Part shown: positions 42,634 through 50,943 of the stretch, in pieces | Numbering within the stretch: position 1 is the first letter of the stretch | Layout of the letters: the number at the start of each line of letters is the position of its first letter | DNA from: Acetivibrio ethanolgignens | GTDB taxonomy: Bacteria; Bacillota; Clostridia; Lachnospirales; Lachnospiraceae | DNA: 64,000 nucleotides | Reading direction: 5' to 3' | NCBI RefSeq assembly: GCF_001461035.1 | Contig: NZ_LNAM01000186.1 | Coordinates: 37,474 to 101,473, forward strand | Notes under the pieces: generated by a model | Databases searched by the model: none | What the model saw: the letters and a program-made list of their open reading frames with translations, nothing else | What the model was told of the DNA's origin: nothing | Program-made: the position numbers and the translations under genes

Positions 42634-44017
42634 TGTTGTAATTATAGGAGCAGGCCCGGCCGGCATTTTTACGGCACTGGAGATGCTGAAAAACAATTCC
42701 CAGAAAAAAATTATTATGGTAGAAAAGGGTAAATCCATGGAAAAAAGAAGGTGTCCGAAGGCACAGACAAAGAAGTGCTTAAATTGTCAGCCTTACTGTG
42801 ATATAACGACCGGCTTTTCTGGTGCGGGTGCCTTTTCTGATGGAAAGCTTTCCTTAAGCTATGAGGTAGGTGGTGAGCTTCCAAGCCTGATTGGAGCTGA
42901 CACAGCCCAGGAGCTGATAAATTATGCAGACCAGATTTATCTGGATTTTGGTGCGGACCCTAAGGTAGAGGGTGTGGGACAGGAGGATAAGGTAAAGGAA
43001 ATCCGTCGTAAGGCAATTAAGGCGGGACTTAAGCTGGTAGACTGTCCAATCCGTCATCTGGGTACAGAAAAAGCCCAGGAGATTTATGGAAAGATTGAAA
43101 AGTATCTTGTAGAGCATGGTGTGGAGATTATGTTTGGCTATGCCTGCACAGATACAAGAATAGAAGATGGTATTTGCAGGGGAGTCTATCTGGAGGATGC
43201 CAGAACCCATGAGACAGAAGAAATTCAGGCAGAGACGACAGTTATTGCAGCCGGAAGAAAGGGTGCAGACTGGCTGGAGAAGCAGTGTGCAGCCCACAAG
43301 ATTGACCATGTACCGGGAACTGTTGATATCGGTGTCCGTGTAGAGGTACGCAATGAGATTATGGAGGAGGTTAACAACGTTCTCTATGAATCCAAGCTGA
43401 TTGGATATCCGGCACCTTTTGGCAACAAGGTAAGAACCTTCTGCCAGAACCCTGGCGGCTTTGTTAGCCAGGAAAATTATGATAATAATCTGGCTATTGT
43501 AAATGGACATTCCTTTAAGGAAAAGAAATCAACGAATACAAATCTGGCGATTCTTTGTTCCCATAATTTCAGAGTGCCATTTGACCAGCCGATTGAATAT
43601 GCGAAAAGAGTAGGCGAGCTTACCAATATGCTGGCAAATGGGCATATTCTGGTACAGCGTTTTGGCGATATTTTGGAAGGTAAAAGAACCTGGCAGGAGG
43701 AGCTTGAACGTAGCAATGTAAGACCTACTATGCCGGATGCGGTTGCTGGTGATATTACCAGTGCCCTGTCTTATCGTACAATGATGAATATTATCAGCTT
43801 TATCCAGGCGGTGGATGAGGTGGTTCCGGGCTTTGCTGCTTATGAAACCCTTTTATATGCACCGGAAATCAAGTTTTACAGCAATCGTGTAAAGATGGAT
43901 AGAGAATTGAATACTAATATTAAAGGACTTCACTGTCTGGGGGATTCCAGCGGCTGGACCAGAGGCCTTATGATGGCATCAGTTATGGGTGTTATTATGG
44001 GAAGAAAGCTGGCATAA
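42620..44017 (+). CDS. FAD-dependent dehydrogenase (NAD(P)/FAD oxidoreductase family)
   Basis: A 465-residue flavoprotein. The N-terminal dinucleotide fold is CDVVIIGAGPAGIFTALEML, followed by a conserved Cys-rich segment (CPKAQTKKCLNCQPYCDI) and FSGAGAFSDGKLSLS, a pattern of a widespread uncharacterised Firmicutes/Bacteroidetes dehydrogenase family. The C-terminus has the FAD-contact motif HCLGDSSGWTRGLMMASVMG. The exact reaction is unknown. The start is TTG 42620 (seven bases after GGGAG) in preference to GTG 42611. It overlaps the HAD gene, so translation is coupled. Confidence 0.88.
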   Translation: MKKCDVVIIGAGPAGIFTALEMLKNNSQKKIIMVEKGKSMEKRRCPKAQTKKCLNCQPYCDITTGFSGAGAFSDGKLSLSYEVGGELPSLIGADTAQELINYADQIYLDFGADPKVEGVGQEDKVKEIRRKAIKAGLKLVDCPIRHLGTEKAQEIYGKIEKYLVEHGVEIMFGYACTDTRIEDGICRGVYLEDARTHETEEIQAETTVIAAGRKGADWLEKQCAAHKIDHVPGTVDIGVRVEVRNEIMEEVNNVLYESKLIGYPAPFGNKVRTFCQNPGGFVSQENYDNNLAIVNGHSFKEKKSTNTNLAILCSHNFRVPFDQPIEYAKRVGELTNMLANGHILVQRFGDILEGKRTWQEELERSNVRPTMPDAVAGDITSALSYRTMMNIISFIQAVDEVVPGFAAYETLLYAPEIKFYSNRVKMDRELNTNIKGLHCLGDSSGWTRGLMMASVMGVIMGRKLA

Positions 44018-44061
44018 TTGGACAGTAGTTTACCAAAAGAAAATGACTAGGAGGAATGGCA

Positions 44062-45393
44062 ATGAAAGAAAAATTGGAAGAGCTTCTGCAAGAGAAAAAA
44101 TATGTTTCTGCCGGAAACATTTTGAAGGATATGGAGCCCGCGGATATTGCCATTCTTCTGGAGGAATGTTCTAAGGAAGAGGTACTTTTACTGTACCGGA
44201 TTCTTCCAAAGGAATTGGCAGCTGAGGTTTTTGTAGAGATGGACGGCGACACTCAGGAGGAGTTAATCAGGGCCTTTAGCGATAAGGAGCTAAAGGAGGT
44301 TTTAGATGAACTCTACATGGATGATACGGTAGACATTATTGAGGAGATGCCGGCCAATGTAGTAAAGAGAATTCTAAAGCATTCTGACCCGGATTCCCGT
44401 AAGGCTATCAATGAGCTTCTAAAGTATCCAAGGGATAGTGCGGGAAGCATTATGACAATAGAGTACGTCAGCCTTCGCAAGACTATGACCGTAGAAGATG
44501 CTTTTGCCAGAATTCGTGCTACAGGTGTAGACAAGGAAACGATTTACACCTGCTACGTTACAGAGACAAACCGTACTCTGGTGGGTATTGTGTCAGTAAA
44601 GACATTGCTTTTGTCAGATAAACAGAGCCTTATTGGGGATATTATGGACACCAGCTTTATTTCCATAGAAACTCTGGATGATCAGGAGGATGTAGCAAAG
44701 AAGTTTGATAAATATGGCTTTTTGGCAATTCCGGTTGTAGATAAGGAAAACCGGCTGGTCGGCATAGTTACCTTCGATGATGCGATGGATGTCATCCATG
44801 AGGAGACTCAGGAGGACTTTGAAATCATGGCGGCGATGACGCCAAGTGAGGATTCCTATTTTAAGACTTCGGTATGGGAGCATGCAAAGAACCGTATTTT
44901 CTGGCTTTTATTCCTGATGCTTTCCTCTACGATAACCGGAAGCATCCTGACTACCTATGAAGCTGCCTTTGCCTCAATACCTCTTTTGGTATCCTTTATC
45001 CCTATGGTTATGGGAACCGGCGGAAACTGTGGCTCCCAAAGCTCAACTATGATTATCCGTGGTCTGGCAACGGATGAGATACAGATGAAGGATTTTTTGC
45101 GAGCTGTTTTTAAGGAGCTTCGGATTGCTCTTTTGGTAGGTACCTGCCTTGCGGTAGTAAACGGCATCCGTGTATATGTATTCTACCATAGCTGGGAGAT
45201 TGCTCTGGTACTGGGGCTGACCCTGATTGTAACAACAGCATTGGCAAAGTCCATGGGCTGTATGCTTCCGATGCTGGCAAAGAGGCTTAAGCTGGACCCG
45301 GCAATTATGGCAGCACCTTTAATTTCCACTATTGTAGATAGCTGTTCTGTATTCATATATTTTAATATTGCTATGCAGATACTGCCAATATAA
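44062..45393 (+). CDS. mgtE: Magnesium transporter MgtE
   Basis: A 443-residue magnesium channel. The cytoplasmic MgtE_N superhelix (about 1-125), two CBS domains (about 128-250) that sense Mg2+, a plug helix, and a five-helix membrane domain (about 280-443) are in the expected order. Family sequences include YPRDSAGSIMTIEYVSLRK, VMGTGGNCGSQSSTMIIRGL and the C-terminal pore residues near DPAIMAAPLISTIVDSCSV. ATG 44062 is seven bases after AGGAGG; the ATG at 44056 is too close. No M-box riboswitch was recognised upstream. Confidence 0.95.
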   Translation: MKEKLEELLQEKKYVSAGNILKDMEPADIAILLEECSKEEVLLLYRILPKELAAEVFVEMDGDTQEELIRAFSDKELKEVLDELYMDDTVDIIEEMPANVVKRILKHSDPDSRKAINELLKYPRDSAGSIMTIEYVSLRKTMTVEDAFARIRATGVDKETIYTCYVTETNRTLVGIVSVKTLLLSDKQSLIGDIMDTSFISIETLDDQEDVAKKFDKYGFLAIPVVDKENRLVGIVTFDDAMDVIHEETQEDFEIMAAMTPSEDSYFKTSVWEHAKNRIFWLLFLMLSSTITGSILTTYEAAFASIPLLVSFIPMVMGTGGNCGSQSSTMIIRGLATDEIQMKDFLRAVFKELRIALLVGTCLAVVNGIRVYVFYHSWEIALVLGLTLIVTTALAKSMGCMLPMLAKRLKLDPAIMAAPLISTIVDSCSVFIYFNIAMQILPI

Positions 45394-45412
45394 TTTTTTG
45401 CAGGCATTGCAA

Positions 45413-46618
45413 TTATCTTGCAATGTATTTATTATAGATAGAATTTACAACGATACCAATGGCATTATCTCCAGATACGTTGCAGGCAGTTCCGAAGGAA
45501 TCCTGGGTGATATAAAGAGCAACCATGATTGCGCAAATAGGGCCATTTGGATCGCCGGCTTCTGCACCGAATACCATATATAAAAATGGGAGAGCAGTCA
45601 TGATGGAGCCACCAGGAGCACCAGGAGAAGCTACCATGGCAATTCCCAGTGTCATAATAAACGGAATGATAGTTGCAAGGTTGATTGGGATCTGATTCAT
45701 CAGGCAAACAGCTGTTGCACAAGCAGTAATAGTAATCATAGATCCTGCCATATGTATGTTTGCACAAAGCGGTACTACAAAATTGCGAATTTGTTCGCAT
45801 ACACCATTTGCTTCAGCACATTGAAGATTAACTGGAATACTTGCGGCAGACGATTGAGTTCCCAGTGCTGTGGTGTAGCCTGGAATTTGATTTTTAATCA
45901 GGGTGAATGGATTTTTCTGGCTTATGGCACCAGCAACTATAAATTGAAAAGTAATACATACAAGGTGCATGAGAATTACAACAATAAATACCTTCCAGAG
46001 AATGCTTAAAATAGCAAAGGTTTTTCCTGATTTTGTCATATCAACAAAGGTTCCGCAGATGTAAAGGGGCAGCAATGGAATAATGACGGTATGCAGCACT
46101 TTATCAATAATTTTGGAAAAGTCATTCATGGCATTGTAAAGGGTATCACCAAGCTCTTTGCCACGCATGGTGGATAGGCAGAGCCCTATGATAAATGCCA
46201 GTACAACTGAAGCAAGAGTTTCCAAAAGCGGTGCAATACTGATGGAAAAATAAGGAGAGAGAGAACTGCCAGCTGTTTCGGCAATCTGCTCCAGAGCACC
46301 CTCGCTCATAAAATAAGGAAAAAGGCTGGATGAAACCAGAAAAGAGGCAGAGCCTGCAATTAAGGTGGAGCTATAAGCGAGGGCTACGGTAATCAGCAAA
46401 AGCTTTCCTGCTCCCTGAGATAAATTTGCAATTCCCATGGTTACATATGCTAAAATCATAAGGGGAATAACGAATTTTAAAAAACTGCTGAAAAATCCAG
46501 ATAGGGTTATAACCAGTCGGCAAAGGCTTTCTGGTAAAAACTGACCAATCAGGATGCCTAAAATAATAGAAATAATCAGCTTTGGTACAAGGCCAAGCTT
46601 GAAACTCTGAATTTTCAT
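45413..46618 (-). CDS. Dicarboxylate/amino acid:cation symporter (DAACS family)
   Basis: A 401-residue membrane carrier. It has the family hairpin motifs: GTQSSAASIPVNLQCAEANG (serine-rich HP1), PLCANIHMAGSMITITACAT, and the HP2 region SPGAPGGSIMTALPF. Eight or so helices precede and surround them. It would import a glutamate/aspartate-like or C4 substrate with sodium or protons; the substrate is undetermined. It is only distantly like SstT at 22840. ATG 46618 follows GGAGG at 8 bases. Convergent with mgtE; the preceding YbaK gene is in the same orientation 40 bases upstream. Confidence 0.9.
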   Translation of the reverse strand: MKIQSFKLGLVPKLIISIILGILIGQFLPESLCRLVITLSGFFSSFLKFVIPLMILAYVTMGIANLSQGAGKLLLITVALAYSSTLIAGSASFLVSSSLFPYFMSEGALEQIAETAGSSLSPYFSISIAPLLETLASVVLAFIIGLCLSTMRGKELGDTLYNAMNDFSKIIDKVLHTVIIPLLPLYICGTFVDMTKSGKTFAILSILWKVFIVVILMHLVCITFQFIVAGAISQKNPFTLIKNQIPGYTTALGTQSSAASIPVNLQCAEANGVCEQIRNFVVPLCANIHMAGSMITITACATAVCLMNQIPINLATIIPFIMTLGIAMVASPGAPGGSIMTALPFLYMVFGAEAGDPNGPICAIMVALYITQDSFGTACNVSGDNAIGIVVNSIYNKYIAR

Positions 46619-46657
46619 AAAATAAACCTCCAGTAAGTAGTACAACGATGCATTGAT

Positions 46658-47155
46658 TTAAGGGAGTGTAATCTCAACCATTGGATTTCCCATATGCTCA
46701 ATAAAGCGATACATATCATCGGTTGGTATTTCAATGGTGGCTGTGTTGATGTTTGGATGGAAGGTAATTTTTTCTCTTTCTCGAAGTTCTGTATCAACGA
46801 CAACAGTTATATCATGTTCCTTATTATTAATCAGTCCGAAGACAGATACCATACCAGGCGTCAGATTGAGTTTTTCTACCATCTTTTCCTCGGAGGCAAA
46901 GCTTACATGCTTTTCGCCAATCAAAGGGGAAAATTCCTTGATGTTAAGAGGCTTGTTGCCATTCATCAGAACCAGCCAGAAAGCGGTCTTTTTCTTATTC
47001 GTTAGGAAAAGGCTTTTACTTGGTGTGCCAGTCAGATGTCCCATGCACTGGTCTGCTTCCTCACAGGTGATGGTGGCTTCGTGTTCAACTCTCGTATATG
47101 GAATATTCAGTTCATTTAAGACTTCATAAAGCGGTTTTTCAACTTCTGCAATCAT
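46658..47155 (-). CDS. YbaK/ProX-type prolyl-tRNA editing protein
   Basis: A 165-residue free-standing tRNA-editing domain. It resembles the ProXp-ala/PrdX branch that hydrolyses Ala-tRNA(Pro): YTRVEHEATITCEEADQCMG, TGTPSKSLFLTNKKKTAFWL, the catalytic-lysine region, and GMVSVFGLINNKEHDITVVV. Function is inferred from the family. AGGAGG precedes the ATG on the minus strand. It stands divergent from rpsF, and a DAACS symporter follows downstream on the same strand. Confidence 0.87.
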   Translation of the reverse strand: MIAEVEKPLYEVLNELNIPYTRVEHEATITCEEADQCMGHLTGTPSKSLFLTNKKKTAFWLVLMNGNKPLNIKEFSPLIGEKHVSFASEEKMVEKLNLTPGMVSVFGLINNKEHDITVVVDTELREREKITFHPNINTATIEIPTDDMYRFIEHMGNPMVEITLP

Positions 47156-47224
47156 TATATAATACCTCCTGTTTAAAACAATTGTTAAGACGAGTATAGC
47201 ATGGAAAACTTAGATAAAAAAGGC

Positions 47225-47253
47225 TTGCCAAAATAAAAAATCCATGTTATAAT
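47225..47253 (+). promoter_or_regulatory. Sigma-A promoter of rpsF-ssb-rpsR
   Basis: TTGCCA (47225-47230), a 17-bp spacer and a perfect TATAAT (47248-47253), about 85 bases before rpsF. Confidence 0.85.
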
Positions 47254-47289
47254 ATTGTTTCGTGAGACAAATTATAAAAAATTCCTTGT

Positions 47290-47307
47290 TCTCCCCGGTG
47301 AGGGAGA
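47290..47307 (+). promoter_or_regulatory. Hairpin in rpsF leader, candidate S6:S18 autoregulatory site
   Basis: TCTCCC and GGGAGA (47290-47295, 47302-47307) enclose a CGGTGA loop in the rpsF leader, between promoter and ribosome site. Known rpsF leaders contain an S6:S18-binding hairpin with CCG; CCCCGG here fits that idea, but equivalence is inferred. Confidence 0.5.
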
Positions 47308-47338
47308 GCCAGAGACCAGAAGGAGGTGCAACGCAACT

Positions 47339-47626
47339 ATGAATAAGTACGAATTAGTTTTAGTTGTAAATGCAAAAATCGAAGACGAAGCTAGAGTAGC
47401 GACTGTTGAAAAAGCTAAAGAGTATATTACCAGATTCGGTGGTACTATTACCAATGTTGATGACTGGGGCAAGAGAAGATTAGCTTATGAAATCCAGAAG
47501 ATGAGGGAGGGCTACTATTACTTCATCCAGTTCGAGTCTGATTCAGAGACTCCTGGCGAGCTTGAGCAGAGAGTTCGTATTATGGAAAACGTAATCAGAT
47601 ATTTATGCATTCGACAAGACGCATAA
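47339..47626 (+). CDS. rpsF: 30S ribosomal protein S6
   Basis: A 95-residue ribosomal protein: MNKYELVLVVNAKIEDEARV, RFGGTITNVDDWGKRRLAYE, EGYYYFIQFESD, and a C-terminal helix ending ENVIRYLCIRQDA. It binds the platform of the 30S subunit with S18. The start at 47339 follows AAGGAGGTG; a longer ORF upstream runs through the leader and is rejected. It leads the conserved rpsF-ssb-rpsR operon. Confidence 0.97.
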   Translation: MNKYELVLVVNAKIEDEARVATVEKAKEYITRFGGTITNVDDWGKRRLAYEIQKMREGYYYFIQFESDSETPGELEQRVRIMENVIRYLCIRQDA

Positions 47627-47644
47627 GAGAAGGAGGTTTTCCTC

Positions 47645-48091
47645 ATGAATAAGTTGATTTTGATGGGCCGTCTGACAAGAGACCCTGAGATTAGATATTC
47701 CCAGGGAGAAAATTCCCTGGCGATTGCAAGGTTTTCACTTGCAGTAGACCGCAGATTTAAAAGAGCCGGTGAGGCGGAGGCAGATTTCTTTAACTGTACC
47801 GCATTCGGAAGACAGGCTGAGTTTGTAGAGCGGTATTTGAAGCAGGGAACCAGAATCCTTTTAACTGGTAGAGTTCAGAATGATAACTATACCAATAAAG
47901 AAGGACAGAAGGTATACAGTGTACAGGTTATTGCTGAGGAAATTGAATTTGCCGAGAGCAAGAGTGCCAGTGCAGCGAACCAGGCAGCAGGCGGATTTCA
48001 GCCGGCAGCACAGCCAGAGCCTAGTCAGGCTGTTGGCGATGGGTTCATGAATATACCGGACGGAATCGACGAAGAATTACCATTCAATTAA
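47645..48091 (+). CDS. ssb: Single-stranded DNA-binding protein
   Basis: A 148-residue SSB. The OB-fold (1-105) begins [20 protein letters not shown] and includes [20 protein letters not shown] and [13 protein letters not shown] Gln/Ala/Pro-rich linker (about 112-135) leads to the acidic tip GIDEELPFN that recruits replication partners. AAGGAGG precedes the ATG. It lies between the two ribosomal genes whose products bind each other, as in most Firmicutes. Confidence 0.97.
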   Translation: MNKLILMGRLTRDPEIRYSQGENSLAIARFSLAVDRRFKRAGEAEADFFNCTAFGRQAEFVERYLKQGTRILLTGRVQNDNYTNKEGQKVYSVQVIAEEIEFAESKSASAANQAAGGFQPAAQPEPSQAVGDGFMNIPDGIDEELPFN

Positions 48092-48134
48092 GATAGGAAC
48101 AACTGTAAAAGTATTTGAAAAGGAGGTTTCGGTT

Positions 48135-48410
48135 ATGCCATATAATAAGAATGACAGAGCTGATAGAGCTGATTCTCCAATGAAGAGAAGAGGCGGACGC
48201 AGAAGAAAGAAAGTTTGCGTATTCTGTGCAGATAAAGAACACAACGTAATTGATTACAAGGACGTAAATAAGTTAAAGAGATATGTATCTGAGAGAGGCA
48301 AGATTCTTCCTCGCCGTATCACAGGAAACTGTGCTAAGCATCAGAGAGCTCTTACTGTGGCCATTAAGAGAGCTCGTCATATCGCTTTGATGCCATATGT
48401 TTGCGAATAA
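48135..48410 (+). CDS. rpsR: 30S ribosomal protein S18
   Basis: A 91-residue basic protein with an N-terminal Arg/Lys-rich tail ([20 protein letters not shown]), the RNA-binding helix [20 protein letters not shown] and the C-terminus [20 protein letters not shown]. The CxxC (CVFC) marks the zinc-ribbon-like variant of S18 found in some clostridia. AAAAGGAGG precedes the ATG. Last gene of the operon. Confidence 0.97.
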   Translation: MPYNKNDRADRADSPMKRRGGRRRKKVCVFCADKEHNVIDYKDVNKLKRYVSERGKILPRRITGNCAKHQRALTVAIKRARHIALMPYVCE

Positions 48411-48476
48411 ACCTTAGGAAAATCAAGGATTTGCGAGTGTATGAGTTGTGTGTTGACACAAGATTTTAAGAGAATT

Positions 48477-48510
48477 GACCAATTACTCGAAAGGGTAGTT
48501 GGTCTTTTTT
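48477..48510 (+). terminator. Terminator of the rpsF operon
   Basis: A 12-bp stem (48477-48488, 48493-48504) is capped by a GAAA tetraloop and ends in six T residues. Confidence 0.95.
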
Positions 48511-48543
48511 AATTAGTGTCTGCTTAATCAGCAGACACTAATT
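48511..48543. repeat. Perfect 13-bp inverted repeat at the start of a degraded island
   Basis: AATTAGTGTCTGC (48511-48523) and GCAGACACTAATT (48531-48543) pair perfectly around a 7-nt loop, directly after the rpsF terminator. It could be a mobile-element end or a second transcription stop. Between it and 48713 I see only short broken frames and no gene. Confidence 0.75.
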
Positions 48544-48713
48544 AGTGACGAGGAATATATAATACAAGCATATCGTAAGAGAAATGAGGAAATTGGATAT
48601 CGCATTAGCCAAAAGCAGATTGTGGCGATGTAGAGGAGATATTATGGATATATTTACAATGGGATTTAGGCAAAAATTGGTGGATGTCGTTCAGGGAAAA
48701 GGAGAAATGATTT

Positions 48714-49118
48714 ATGAGGTATACATGGATTGACGAATATTTACTTAGTAAGGCAGGAGTGACAAAAGATCTCCAGAAGGATTGGAATTGGATTCGTTAT
48801 CAAATAGGTGGGAAAATGTTTGTCGCAGTCTGTTTGGGTGAGAATGATGAGCCATATTATATTACCCTAAAACTTGAACCGGCGGAAGGCGATTTTTTGC
48901 GTCAACAGTACGAGGATATCATTCCTGGATATTATATGAATAAAACCCATTGGAATTCAATAAAACCAGATGGTGAAGTGCCCGATAATTTATTGAAAGA
49001 CTTATTAGATAAATCGTATCAACTTGTGCTTGATGGATTTAGTAAAAAGAAGCAGAGGGGAATATTAGAAGGAGATCAACCGATAAATGTAATAAGCTGT
49101 TGCGGCACAGATTGCTGA
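48714..49118 (+). CDS. MmcQ/YjbR-family protein with altered C-terminus
   Basis: A 134-residue protein. Residues about 5-112 match the MmcQ/YjbR DNA-binding-like family: WNWIRYQIGGKMFVAVCLGE, YYITLKLEPAEGDFLRQQYE and the signature GYYMNKTHWNSI. The family function is unclear. After KKK near residue 114 the sequence becomes atypical (ending CCGTDC), and an ATPase fragment in another frame starts right there (about 49046), so the last 20 residues probably come from a fusion junction. AAAGGAGAAATG precedes the ATG loosely. Confidence 0.78.
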   Translation: MRYTWIDEYLLSKAGVTKDLQKDWNWIRYQIGGKMFVAVCLGENDEPYYITLKLEPAEGDFLRQQYEDIIPGYYMNKTHWNSIKPDGEVPDNLLKDLLDKSYQLVLDGFSKKKQRGILEGDQPINVISCCGTDC

Positions 49119-49627
49119 AAACTGGTGAAGATGATGAAAAGCCGGACGAGAAAGTACTTGATATTTTAGAAAATATTATGGATCAAATTAGACTGGTTTC
49201 CACATATAAAGGTGTCCATGTACCAGGCATGATATTTGATTCCATAGGAACAAAGAAGATTGCGGCTATTGCCAGCTATGTGATTGAAGCACTTGAACAG
49301 GGCAGAATTCTAGTTGTAGATGAGTTGGATAGCAGTATTCATTTTAAGCTTACCAGGACGATTGTTGCGATATTTAATAATGAATTGAATACAAGTGCAC
49401 AGATGATATTTACAGTACATGATATTAACCTTATGGACTGTAAGAGAATGTTCCGGAAGGAGCAGATTTGGTTTGTTCATAAGGATGAAGAAGATGTATA
49501 TGTATATTCACTTGCTGATTTTACTGCACAGCAGGGAGTGAGAGATACGACGGATGTTATGGAAAAATATAGGAAAGGAGCATCGCTCCATAACCAGATT
49601 TTAGTTATTTTGCGACACTCCCCTTGA
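49046..49627 (+). pseudogene. C-terminal fragment of an SMC/ABC-like AAA ATPase
   Basis: An open frame from 49046 (stop just before at 49043) encodes the back half of an ATPase: signature-like DSIGTKKIAAIASYVIEALE, Walker B RILVVDELDSSIH, and H-loop MIFTVHDINLMD. The Walker A half is absent. The last 12-15 residues (LHNQILVILRHSP) also look unlike a family end. Such ATPases (AAA_21/RloC/AbiL style) are often phage-defence genes. It is truncated at both ends and fused onto the MmcQ gene tail, so it is dead. Confidence 0.68.
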
Positions 49628-49637
49628 GTATGCTTTA

Positions 49638-50774
49638 TTAATTAAATTTAATCGTGTAGTAGCCGGAAGTAGTTTTGCTGCCCTTTTCTACCTGAATATA
49701 GTAAGTGCCAGCTGGAAACTTGTCTTTAGATTTAAAGGAAACCTTGTTACTATCATAGATACGAATGGTGTCGCCGAAAATAGTTAATTTGCTGCTGGCT
49801 GGAATAACCTTAAATTTTAACTGGTCACAGCTTTTTGCAGTGATGGTCAGGGACAGCACCTGCTTTTTCGTAAGCTTTATCTTGTAGTAATCATATTTTT
49901 CTATGGAATCCTCGGATTGCACTACACCCTTTGCAGTTTTTCCTTTGGAAATAGCTATAGCCTTTTTCTTGGAGGAACCACTTTTTTCGCTTACTGCGGT
50001 AAAAGAATAATTTAAATGGCTTATATTGGAAGAAGTACCCTTTAAGGCAATGTAGTAGGTACCTTTTTTGACAGCAAAATAGGTTACACCACCCTTTGAT
50101 GTATTTGATAAATAAACGCTATTGGAGCATGCTTCTTTCTTGGAGTTATAAAGAGTGACATAGGTGGAGCCAACATAGTTATCAGAATCTGCAGCTACTT
50201 TAATATAACCGGTCTTAGGAATACTGATTTCATGGTAAAGTAATTCATTATTACCGGAGAAGCTGTAAACATCCTCTTTGACATTGATTTTTCTTGTCTC
50301 ACTATTGTAGCAGTATGGACTGATTGTAACGGCTACATCGGAGTTTGTTCCCTTGTAAGTAAATTGTAAATAATAAGTACCGGCCTTTGTAATCGGTGCA
50401 GACAATGTAGCCTCTAAAGTGCCGGAGCTTAAATATTTACTGTAGCCAGTTTTTTCTGTACAGGAAGCATCGGAATAAAGCTGTGCAGTAATGCCCTTTT
50501 CGGTACCGGCAATAGACATAGGAATATAAATATATCCGGCATGCTCCATATTGATTTCCTGGATAACAGATTCTGCACCGGCTGGCAGAGTTACTGTATA
50601 AGAAGTAAAAGAAGAAGCTTCGGGTGTGAAGGAAGCTGCCTCGCCGGGAACGATACCCTGTGTGGAATCTGTAGTGATAGGTGTTGTAGTTTCAACGGCC
50701 TGTGCAGCTGGTGCAAATGCAGAAAAGCTGAGTACGGCAGCCAGAAGACAGACGGTCAGTTTTTTTAATTTCAT
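49638..50774 (-). CDS. Secreted protein with PPC-like beta domains
   Basis: A 378-residue exported protein. The signal peptide is clear (MKLKKLTVCLLAAVLSFSAF, ending AQAVE). The mature part is Thr/Ser/Tyr-rich and beta-stranded, with about three repeats having the pattern AGTYYLQFTYKG / KGTYYIALKGTS / AGTYYIQVEKGS, which resembles PPC (pre-peptidase C-terminal) domains. No enzyme motif is visible. The ribosome site is GGAGGG before the ATG. It is of the same general type as the protein at 31541. Its location between a degraded island and gdpP suggests an accessory surface or matrix role (inference). Confidence 0.75.
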   Translation of the reverse strand: MKLKKLTVCLLAAVLSFSAFAPAAQAVETTTPITTDSTQGIVPGEAASFTPEASSFTSYTVTLPAGAESVIQEINMEHAGYIYIPMSIAGTEKGITAQLYSDASCTEKTGYSKYLSSGTLEATLSAPITKAGTYYLQFTYKGTNSDVAVTISPYCYNSETRKINVKEDVYSFSGNNELLYHEISIPKTGYIKVAADSDNYVGSTYVTLYNSKKEACSNSVYLSNTSKGGVTYFAVKKGTYYIALKGTSSNISHLNYSFTAVSEKSGSSKKKAIAISKGKTAKGVVQSEDSIEKYDYYKIKLTKKQVLSLTITAKSCDQLKFKVIPASSKLTIFGDTIRIYDSNKVSFKSKDKFPAGTYYIQVEKGSKTTSGYYTIKFN

Positions 50775-50943
50775 TGAAAAACCCTCCCTTGGTTTGAATT
50801 AAAATAGTTTGTGATCATTTTATAATAAAAGAAGGGTGAAGTCAATTCAAACAAAAGCACTAATTTAAAAAGGGCTTTTAAATTTGAGCTAGAAATGGTA
50901 TAATGTACTCCGTAGCTTTGTATTCATAAATGGGAGATTGATT

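Noticed and set aside
44018..44061. M-box riboswitch before mgtE
   Set aside because: The gap to the preceding gene is only about 44 bases, too short for an M-box.
48511..48543. Insertion-sequence end
   Set aside because: A single perfect inverted repeat without a transposase, target duplication or partner end; could equally be a terminator-like stem.
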